Shown: in pieces, positions 23,286 to 29,085 of the stretch
Layout of the letters: each line of letters begins with the position of its first letter
How positions within the stretch are numbered: the first letter of the stretch is position 1
Source of the DNA: Streptomyces sp. UNOC14_S4
GTDB taxonomy: Bacteria > Actinomycetota > Actinomycetes > Streptomycetales > Streptomycetaceae
Assembly: GCF_020740835.1 (NCBI RefSeq)
Contig: NZ_JAINFC010000020.1
Coordinates: 1-32,129, forward strand
Direction of reading: 5' to 3'
DNA: 32,129 nt
The notes under the pieces: generated by a model
Database searches by the model: none
What the model saw: the letters and a program-made list of their open reading frames with translations, nothing else
What the model was told of the DNA's origin: nothing
Translations under genes and position numbers: made by a program

Positions 23286-24488
23286 TCATCCGGCAGCAGC
23301 CGGAGCGTGAGGTCCGACCACGCCCCACTTGGCCAGTGACTGGAGCACACGGCCAAGTGGGGCGTCCGGAGGAAGATCGCGCACCTCGACCGTCCCTCCG
23401 TCCACGAGGAACACAAGGTCGTCGAGGAGTCGGCGGTCGTAAGCCAGTTGTGCGACGTGTCCGTTCCCCCCGAGCATCATCCACTCCTGCGACTCCGACA
23501 CGTACCATTGGATTCCCGCGGTGGGCAAGACGGAGACTTCGGCCGCCAGACCTACTGGCCCATGGACCGGCCGGGGCACGCCCAGCCGACTGCTCGTTTC
23601 ACGCCGCAGTGCCGACTCGGCCATCCACCGCTCGACATCCCCATGGGTGACAAGTCGCCGCAGGGTGTTCAGGTTGTCGGCATCTTCCACGGCGAGTGTC
23701 GTCGCACCGTTGATCCCGACAGGGGCGCGTTCGGGGCCTTTCGAGTTCAGCGCCCGACGCACTCGGTCGACCACCTTGCCCGTGTCCCGGCAGTCGTTCC
23801 AGAAGGCCAGGTTCATGTTCAGGCTCACCTCATCCCGCGACTCCGCGATGTGATAGGTGTCGTAGGGGAAGTAGGCGATGCGATCGGGGAGGTTCCGCAA
23901 GGGCTTCGCTTTATCCCGGAAGGCCTCGTATTCCGGCCATTTGGCCCCTGCGACACCCTCCACAAAGGAGGGCCAGGTGAGCATCACCTTCCCGGGGCGG
24001 ACGGTGAAGGCGAAGTTGTCGGCATAGTCGACATGCGCTCCCGTATGAGTCCATTCGTAGCGCCCGACGAAACAGTCGATGTCCACCCTGCCACCCGGCC
24101 GGTGTCCGAGTGCACGGGCCAGGAGGTCCGCGAAGGCCTTGGCGAAGTCCCAGAAGTCCGCGTTCACAGCTGGCAGACCGAAGTAGGCGGTGTTCCAGAA
24201 GCGGCCGCCCATCTTCGTCTCGATCCGCTGGATGTAGGAATCCATGTCCGTGTCGACGCCCGGGTCGAACATCTGGGACATGTCCAGAGGATCTGCGCGC
24301 TGGCCGTCGACGACGGTGACCGTCTCCGCGTGGACCGGCGCCTTTGAGGTCCCACGGGCAGACTTCAAGAATTCATCCAGGCAAGCAGGCAGCGCGTCCA
24401 CAGGGGGCGCAACCGCGCATGTGGCCAACTCCGCCGCTTCACGTCGCCACACCTTGGTGATGAACTCCGGGCTCGTGACGTCCAGCAT
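23286..24488 (-). CDS. JmjC/cupin-type Fe(II) oxygenase
   Basis: 400-aa protein from ATG 24488 with GAGGGAG about seven bases upstream. The centre is a JmjC-like double-stranded beta-helix: FVGRYEWTHTGAHVDYADNF with His152-x-Asp154, then RPGKVMLTWP, and AYFPYDTYHIAESRDE with His213, giving the 2-His-1-carboxylate iron site. Trp and Phe stretches before it (MGGRFWNTAYFG, DFWDFAKAF) resemble ribosomal-oxygenase-type JmjC proteins. The last 150 aa form a separate region ending LLDDLVFLVDGGTVEVRDLP with a winged-helix feel. It likely hydroxylates or oxidises a protein or peptide side chain using 2-oxoglutarate; in this operon the precursor peptide is the obvious candidate. A housekeeping ribosomal role is unlikely given the context. 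Confidence 0.75.
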   Translation of the reverse strand: MLDVTSPEFITKVWRREAAELATCAVAPPVDALPACLDEFLKSARGTSKAPVHAETVTVVDGQRADPLDMSQMFDPGVDTDMDSYIQRIETKMGGRFWNTAYFGLPAVNADFWDFAKAFADLLARALGHRPGGRVDIDCFVGRYEWTHTGAHVDYADNFAFTVRPGKVMLTWPSFVEGVAGAKWPEYEAFRDKAKPLRNLPDRIAYFPYDTYHIAESRDEVSLNMNLAFWNDCRDTGKVVDRVRRALNSKGPERAPVGINGATTLAVEDADNLNTLRRLVTHGDVERWMAESALRRETSSRLGVPRPVHGPVGLAAEVSVLPTAGIQWYVSESQEWMMLGGNGHVAQLAYDRRLLDDLVFLVDGGTVEVRDLPPDAPLGRVLQSLAKWGVVGPHAPAAAG

Positions 24489-24538
24489 GATGACGGCTCC
24501 CTCTCATGAGTACTCAGAGGCATATCTGTCATAACAGG

Positions 24539-25714
24539 TCAGGCGATCGCCCTCACCGACTTGGGCGCCCTCAGCAACAACGTGAGGTACAGCCCCCCGG
24601 CGAGAAGGCAGGCTCCGGCGGCCCCCGCCAAGAGCGCCGGTGCGTGCCCCGGGCGCAGGAGGAAGCCCACTGCGAAACTCAGGAAGAGCGAGGCGTTCAG
24701 GACCCAGTTGAAGGCAGCCCAAGCATGAGCCTGTCCCTCGGCCGGCACGCCGGACCAGATGATGCGGGAGAGAAGCAGATTGAAGATCCCGTTTCCGATA
24801 CCCCCGAGAGCGAACGTAACAGCGGCGAGCCAGAAGGGGAGTCCGATACTCGGCAGACCGAGCGCCACAGCCACCAGCACATTGGACAGCGGCAGAAAGG
24901 CACGGTTTCCCGTGACACATTTGGGTGTTATCGCCGCCGTGACCATCGAAGCGATCGCCCAACAGGCCATGACGACACCGAGACCGTTTGCGTCGTAGCC
25001 CGGCGTCTCAGCCAGCATGAAAGGGCCGGACACGCCTTCGAGACTGGTCGCGAGCAACATGACGACCAGACAAAGAAGACCGGCGGCTCCGAACGCGCCG
25101 GGGGCCAGCAAATAGCGGACTCCGGCGGTGGGCTTGCGGTGGCCGCCCGTTCCTGCCTCGGGGATCTGCGGTGACCATGCGACGGCCATGACCGCCAGGA
25201 ACGTCAAAGCGTTCAGCACGAAGGCCAGTCCGGCACCGGACAGGCTCACCACGACGCCGGCCAGGACCATGCCCGCGGCACCGGCGCCGGCCTTCGCCAC
25301 TCCCCAGAGTTTGGCGAGCTCCGCCTGCCGCCCGTCGCTCAGCGCATGCAACAGCGATCGGGAGAACGGCATGGTCAGAGCCTCGCAAGAGGCTGCGGCG
25401 AGGACGCACACCAGGACGACCGCAGGGCTGCCAGCCTGTGTGGCGGCAACGGCGAACGCCACCACCTGACCGACCAGACCGGCCCGCCACGCCGTCCGTG
25501 AACGAATCCAGTCCCGTGAACTGACAATGGGCGTGAGCACCAGGATCGGAATCGTCTGGGCAGCCAATACGGCGGCCAGGAAAGTCGTGGACCCCTCCTT
25601 CAGCGCGATGAGGGCATACGCGACCTGGACCAGCCTGTCACCGAATTCGGAAGCGGCCATCGCGAGGAGGAGCCTGACGAGCTCCGCAGGATAGGTCGGG
25701 GGACGGGCTGACAA
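24539..25714 (-). CDS. MFS transporter, probable peptide exporter
   Basis: 391-aa protein with about twelve hydrophobic segments. TTG 25714 is the only usable start upstream of the first helix (GAGG about nine bases away); starting inside TM1 at MAASEFGDR would damage it. The N-terminus LLLAMAASEFGDRLVQVAYA resembles MFS drug and siderophore exporters of the EntS type. There is a charged loop between TM6 and TM7 (SPQIPEAGTGGHRKPTAGVR). Lying inside the peptide-modification operon, it most likely exports the mature product and gives self-protection; no ABC transporter or peptidase gene accompanies it. Confidence 0.88.
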   Translation of the reverse strand: MSARPPTYPAELVRLLLAMAASEFGDRLVQVAYALIALKEGSTTFLAAVLAAQTIPILVLTPIVSSRDWIRSRTAWRAGLVGQVVAFAVAATQAGSPAVVLVCVLAAASCEALTMPFSRSLLHALSDGRQAELAKLWGVAKAGAGAAGMVLAGVVVSLSGAGLAFVLNALTFLAVMAVAWSPQIPEAGTGGHRKPTAGVRYLLAPGAFGAAGLLCLVVMLLATSLEGVSGPFMLAETPGYDANGLGVVMACWAIASMVTAAITPKCVTGNRAFLPLSNVLVAVALGLPSIGLPFWLAAVTFALGGIGNGIFNLLLSRIIWSGVPAEGQAHAWAAFNWVLNASLFLSFAVGFLLRPGHAPALLAGAAGACLLAGGLYLTLLLRAPKSVRAIA

Positions 25715-25772
25715 AGCTGGTGCCTCACACTTTCCAGAGATGATGGGAACGGGGACAAGGAGCGGCTTTGCG

Positions 25773-26033
25773 TCACTGCCGGGATTCGACGATGCCGAGG
25801 GAGCACAGAGCCTGTAGGTGTTTGCCGAAGGTACCGACCGCGTCGGCGAGCTTTCCCGCCGTCTTGCTCACGAAGAGCTCCCGGGCCTCCTCCACCGACT
25901 CCGAGCGTTGCAGGCACCCCAGGGCGAAGGCCGATGTCGGGGTGAGAAGCACGGTCGCGGCGGGGTCGGTCAGAAAGGCGAGTACGTGCCGCCGCGTGGA
26001 CAGGGTGGCGAGGCGAACGCAACGTGTCCTCAT
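25773..26033 (-). CDS. Small RRE/PqqD-like protein
   Basis: 86-aa protein. ATG 26033 overlaps the stop of the HExxH gene (ATGA). The pattern is a beta-strand pair (RHVLAFLTDPAATVLLTPTS), a helix (AFALGCLQR), then SVEEARELFVS and a last helix ending FGKHLQALCSLGIVE. This follows the order and hydrophobic spacing of PqqD-type RiPP recognition elements, which bind leader peptides and hand them to the modifying enzymes. It is an inference from layout; identity to a known RRE is weak. Its size, coupling and company with a precursor peptide support it. Otherwise it is a small hypothetical winged-helix protein. Confidence 0.65.
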   Translation of the reverse strand: MRTRCVRLATLSTRRHVLAFLTDPAATVLLTPTSAFALGCLQRSESVEEARELFVSKTAGKLADAVGTFGKHLQALCSLGIVESRQ

Positions 26034-26953
26034 GCACGGACCCCCCGCATCGCCTCAAGACTGCTGTCCATCCACTCCACGAGCAGCCGCCCGTCCTCGC
26101 CGAGACTTTCGGCATGAGGAGAGGCCAGGAGATGGTCGAGCATGAACCGCGCCCGACTGGTCGGCACCTCGATCTGTTCCGCCGTCGGTCCCACGACGCT
26201 GCGGCGGAATCCGGCGAGATGAACGTAGACGTGGCACGCGGAGAGAAGCCGCCATGTACTGAAGTACCGCCTGGTCGGCTGCTTCACCGACCATGGCAAT
26301 AAGGTCGTTGCCGACTCGTGCTCGACGTAGGAGTGCACGAGCAAGTGCCGGATCTGATGCGCGAGTTCGGACACGTCGTGCAGAGCCTCGTGCAGAATGG
26401 CGTCCGCGAGCTCCCACGTCTCCCGTTCGAGCATGCGATGCCCCACATAGATGACTTCAGGAGTCTGTGAGAGATACATGCTCGGGACCGGATTCTCGAC
26501 GGCGATTCCGACACTGACCAGCGGCAGGACATGAGCGGAGACCTCGGGGAACACATCTTCCAACAAGCGGACGGCAGCCGTCAGGGCCCGCCTCTCGCCC
26601 CCGCCGAGGGGGTACGGCCGCGGCCCGCCAAGCCCCATGTCCTCGAAGGCGAACCCCATCAAGTTGCCGAGATCGCGCCACGGGGCGCGAGCGAACCCGC
26701 CACTTCCTGGGCCCACGAGGAACGTCGACTCGGCGAGTCCGTCGGGCAGTACAGCGTCGGGAAGGTCGGATATCAGTCCGCCGTACCACGCAGCACGGAC
26801 GACCCGCGCAACCCCTGATCCACGTTCTGCGGGAGCCCCGGGCAGACCGTAGATGTCCGACCAGCCGTCGAGCAGCGCAGTGCGATCCCGTAAGAGGGAA
26901 GCACCGTCGAACCCCGGAGGCGTACGCCCGAGGATTTCCTGACAAGCCGTCAC
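26030..26953 (-). CDS. HExxH-type putative peptide hydroxylase or peptidase
   Basis: 307-aa protein. GTG 26953 overlaps the upstream oxygenase stop (GTGA). The metal site is HEALH (His188, Glu189, His192) in ADAILHEALHDVSELAHQI, with a candidate third ligand Glu211 or Glu213 in SYVEHESATTLLPW. The N-terminal half includes MGFAFEDMGLGG and the central SVGIAVENPVPSMY. The family was first labelled 'HEXXH motif putative RiPP peptidase'; members have since been described as alpha-ketoglutarate-dependent peptide beta-hydroxylases. I prefer hydroxylase because no protease-like signal or propeptide is present. Codon 218 is TTA (26300-26302), predicting bldA-dependent translation. It is the central enzyme of the operon. 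Confidence 0.75.
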   Translation of the reverse strand: MTACQEILGRTPPGFDGASLLRDRTALLDGWSDIYGLPGAPAERGSGVARVVRAAWYGGLISDLPDAVLPDGLAESTFLVGPGSGGFARAPWRDLGNLMGFAFEDMGLGGPRPYPLGGGERRALTAAVRLLEDVFPEVSAHVLPLVSVGIAVENPVPSMYLSQTPEVIYVGHRMLERETWELADAILHEALHDVSELAHQIRHLLVHSYVEHESATTLLPWSVKQPTRRYFSTWRLLSACHVYVHLAGFRRSVVGPTAEQIEVPTSRARFMLDHLLASPHAESLGEDGRLLVEWMDSSLEAMRGVRA

Positions 26954-27600
26954 TGCTCTCGCGGCCTTCCCATGCCGACGGCCAGGAGGACGACCTCTTC
27001 CCCCTCGGGCAACGGTGGACGCCCATGCGGGGTGTACGAGGCATGAAAGAACACGGATTCACCGACGCGCAGGTCCGTCGCCATGAAATCGCCGCCCGCC
27101 CCCCAGAAATAGGTGGCCGTGCGGGATGCGTCGGACGATTTGACCCGACGTAGCATCGTGAGCAGATTGAACTCGTATTCCAACTGATCATCCAAGTGCA
27201 TGGGCACCCAGTTGGACTTCCGATAATACAGCAGGAGCGCCTCGTTGTCGGGGCGGAACGTCAGGGCGTGTTCGGCAGCCAGACGGTCGACGACCCCACT
27301 GTCGGTCACGATCGACTTCACTGCGCCCGGTGCCGCCAGTACATGCCGACCCATGTAGTCACGCGATTCCCCGCGAAAATCACGTGCGATCCGGAGGAGC
27401 TCATTCACTTGCTGCTCGCTGAAGAGCGAGAATTCCGGATAGATAGTCGGCCTGATCTTGACCCGATCCTTGAGCTGCCCGGCGATGAAGTCCGCCATCG
27501 CGGCCCGAGGGGACCCTCGCCGCGGCAATCGACCGGATGGTGTCAGCGTGTTCAACTGGAGAGACCATTCGGTCAACTCCGAATCGGTGATACGAGTCAT
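26950..27600 (-). CDS. 2OG-Fe(II) oxygenase-like enzyme
   Basis: 216-aa protein from ATG 27600 with GGGAGGGGG about five bases upstream; a longer frame to 27666 crosses the intergenic hairpin and was not used. The iron site is His135-x-Asp137 in VPMHLDDQLEYEF and His192 in SYTPHGRPPLP, with Arg194 placed to bind the 2-oxoglutarate carboxylate. The intervening strand LRVGESVFFHAS is typical of the double-stranded beta-helix. The overall style resembles prolyl-4-hydroxylase-like enzymes. It is the first enzyme gene after the precursor peptide and overlaps the HExxH gene, so the peptide is the likely substrate; the hydroxylated residue cannot be deduced. Confidence 0.78.
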   Translation of the reverse strand: MTRITDSELTEWSLQLNTLTPSGRLPRRGSPRAAMADFIAGQLKDRVKIRPTIYPEFSLFSEQQVNELLRIARDFRGESRDYMGRHVLAAPGAVKSIVTDSGVVDRLAAEHALTFRPDNEALLLYYRKSNWVPMHLDDQLEYEFNLLTMLRRVKSSDASRTATYFWGAGGDFMATDLRVGESVFFHASYTPHGRPPLPEGEEVVLLAVGMGRPREQ

Positions 27601-27632
27601 TCGGCCCCCTCCCAGTGAATTGCGCAAGCTTC

Positions 27633-27667
27633 GGTGGGCCCCGGACCTACAGGCCCAGGGGCCCACC
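27633..27667 (-). terminator. Attenuator-type hairpin after the precursor gene
   Basis: A perfect 10-bp stem (ggtgggcccc at 27633-27642 with ggggcccacc at 27658-27667), extended by an inner ggacc/ggccc helix. It begins nine bases after the precursor stop and 33 bases before the oxygenase ATG. This position suits partial termination, giving much more precursor transcript than enzyme transcript. There is no T-tract. Confidence 0.7.
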
Positions 27668-27675
27668 CACCGGCC

Positions 27676-27792
27676 TCAGTACAGCGGGTACTGGGCGACC
27701 TTGCGGTCCGCAAGGTCGCAGACCTCGGTGGCCTCGGCGATGTCGTCCCCGTCCACCAGCTCGACGAGCTCGTCAAACTCGACATTGTTCAC
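27676..27792 (-). CDS. 38-aa precursor peptide of a putative RiPP
   Basis: GTG 27792 has AAAGGGG about eight bases upstream and a promoter-like pair upstream. The peptide starts MNNVEFDELVELVDGDDIAE, continues ATEVCDLADRK and ends VAQYPLY. It is acidic over the first 29 residues, as RiPP leaders often are (FDELVELV would be a helical recognition segment), and becomes basic and aromatic at the C-terminus (Arg30, Lys31, Tyr35, Tyr38), as a core might be. One Cys (Cys25). There is no Gly-Gly cleavage site and no signal peptide. It is followed by a hairpin and the modification genes. I do not recognise the sequence; the cleavage point is unknown. Confidence 0.75.
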   Translation of the reverse strand: MNNVEFDELVELVDGDDIAEATEVCDLADRKVAQYPLY

Positions 27793-27860
27793 GGTCTTGC
27801 CCCTTTCGCGAGAATGGAATTTCCCAGGGGTGGGGTCCGGAGATCCCCAACCAGGGCGTC

Positions 27861-27890
27861 AATCTAAGGGGCGAACGAGTGCTCCAACAA
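27861..27890 (-). promoter_or_regulatory. SigA-like promoter of the RiPP operon
   Basis: On the minus strand TTGTTG (27890-27885) and TAGATT (27866-27861) are separated by 18 bp. Transcription would start near 27854, giving a leader of about 60 bases before the precursor GTG. It is the best -35/-10 pair in this A+T-richer stretch. Confidence 0.55.
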
Positions 27891-28222
27891 GGAAATAGTG
27901 AACACTCAAGTTGGTGCAGCGATCATTTCGCGACACTTTGACCACGATTGACCGCTAAAACGATCAAGGAAAGGGCTGGAGTTCAACGCCGGCTGACTGA
28001 AACACAACACCTCCCACGGAGGGAAAGCTTTCATTCGGACAATCACCCCACTGACGAACCTCGCTCCTCTTCCGAAGAAAACGAGGCGACCCGCAGCAAT
28101 TGGCGTCGATTCGGCAAGCGGAACTGTCGGATTCACGCATTCCACCTCGCTGCCCAGCTACTTCCTCCGCGGAGCCACATCGTCCGATTTACCGCGTCGG
28201 CATCCTGCGCGATGTGCGGAGC
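27891..28222. other. Gene-free, relatively A+T-rich end of the island
   Basis: No gene is supported. Frames of 79-92 codons exist on both strands (for example plus 27948-28226 and minus 27906-28145), but neither has a ribosome binding site or Streptomyces third-position bias. The base composition is clearly lower in G+C than the window as a whole, which suggests regulatory DNA or non-Streptomyces remnants. Confidence 0.5.
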
Positions 28223-28330
28223 TTGACTTACCACACCGGCGGGGTCATCCGCGGCGCCGATCTGGAGGGCAAGTTCCGCGCGGCCATCCCGCCCGCGGCG
28301 CCGACGGAGGCCTGGAACCAGGTGCGGTAG
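28223..28330 (+). pseudogene. 3' fragment of the secreted-protein gene
   Basis: Thirty-five codons read LTYHTGGVIRGADLEGKFRA, then AIPPAAPTEAWNQVR and stop. They match the C-terminus of the secreted protein at 22090-22686 with four substitutions (V to I, S to A, A to T, G to E). There is no start and no signal peptide, so it is the right-hand remnant of the duplicated site. Confidence 0.85.
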
Positions 28331-28466
28331 ACGACGCCCGGCGCCGAGGCGCCTCAGCCGGAGAACCCCGGCACCACCAGACCGGACTCGTACGCGATCA
28401 CCACCGCGTGGGTCCGGTTCTGCGCGCCGAGCTTGGTCAGTACGTTCCCGACGTGCGTCTTCACCG
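28225..28466. repeat. Right flanking direct repeat of the island
   Basis: The partner of 22581-22828. It runs from the secreted-protein remnant through a ggcgcc-ga-ggcgcc hairpin (28340-28353) into the 3' end of the intact response regulator. The two copies share almost all coding bases but have different intergenic hairpins. Confidence 0.85.
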
Positions 28467-29085
28467 TCTCCAGGCTCACCGTGAGCGATTCCGCGATCTC
28501 CGGGTTGGACAGGCCGGTGGCCATCAGCCGCAACACCGTCTCCTCCCGTCCCGTCAGCGCCGCCTGAGGCAGCGCCTCGGCGGAGCCCAGCGGGCGGGCG
28601 GTGACCATCCGGCGCAGCGCCGTCGGGAAGAGGATCGCCTCGCCCGCGGCCACCACCCGTACCGCCTCCGCGATCTGCCGCACCGGGAGCCGCTTGAGTA
28701 CGAATCCGCTGGCCCCCGCGCCGAGGGCGGCGGTGACGTAGTCGTCGTTCTCGAAGGTGGTGATCACCACGACCTTCGGCGCGTCGGCGGACCCGTCCAG
28801 CAGGCGCCGGGTGGCCTCGATCCCGTTGCACCGCGGCATCCGTACGTCCATGAGGACCACGTCCGGCCGCAGCCGCCGCGCCTGTTCGACCGCCTCGACG
28901 CCGTCGGCCGCCTCCCCGACCACCGCGAGCCCGGGCTGCGCCGAGAGCAGCACGCGCAGCCCGCTGCGGGTCACTTCGTCGTCGTCCGCGATCAGGAGTG
29001 TGACGGGAGTGCCCGCAGAGCCGGTGGAGCCGGTAGGACCAGTGGAGCCGGTGGTCACGTCCGCGCTCGCGTCGGAGCCGATCAT
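28354..29085 (-). CDS. NarL/FixJ-type response regulator
   Basis: 243-aa protein. ATG 29085 overlaps the kinase stop (ATGA). A Ser/Thr/Gly linker (residues about 5-25, GSTGPTGSTGSAG) precedes the receiver domain: LLIADDDEVTRSGLRVLL, phospho-acceptor Asp80 in VVLMDVRMP, and VVITTFENDDY. The C-terminal LuxR HTH is LTGREETVLRLMATGLSNPE, then VSLETVKTHVGNVLTKLG. The N-terminal repeat is odd for the family, whose members usually begin at the first receiver strand. It is paired with the kinase at 29082-30401. Its last 37 codons are duplicated at 22716-22828. Confidence 0.92.
   Translation of the reverse strand: MIGSDASADVTTGSTGPTGSTGSAGTPVTLLIADDDEVTRSGLRVLLSAQPGLAVVGEAADGVEAVEQARRLRPDVVLMDVRMPRCNGIEATRRLLDGSADAPKVVVITTFENDDYVTAALGAGASGFVLKRLPVRQIAEAVRVVAAGEAILFPTALRRMVTARPLGSAEALPQAALTGREETVLRLMATGLSNPEIAESLTVSLETVKTHVGNVLTKLGAQNRTHAVVIAYESGLVVPGFSG

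Larger units (their letters stand above)
22829..28224. mobile_element. Inserted 5.4-kb genomic island carrying a RiPP-like operon
   Basis: The island separates two partial copies of a locus that must once have been continuous (secreted protein, NarL-type regulator, kinase). The left boundary is where the regulator homology ends (22828); the right boundary is where the secreted-protein homology begins (28225). The arrangement of full gene, fragment, insert, fragment, full gene is that of a single-crossover integration of DNA carrying a homologous stretch. No integrase, transposase or terminal inverted repeat is present. Repeat divergence argues that donor and recipient were different strains. 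Confidence 0.7.

Noticed and set aside
22829..28224. Island as a classic integrative element or IS
   Set aside because: No integrase, transposase, tRNA attachment site or terminal inverted repeats were found; homologous recombination explains the flanks better.
27906..28226. Frames on both strands at the right end of the island
   Set aside because: No codon bias, no ribosome binding site and no recognisable domain; treated as non-coding.
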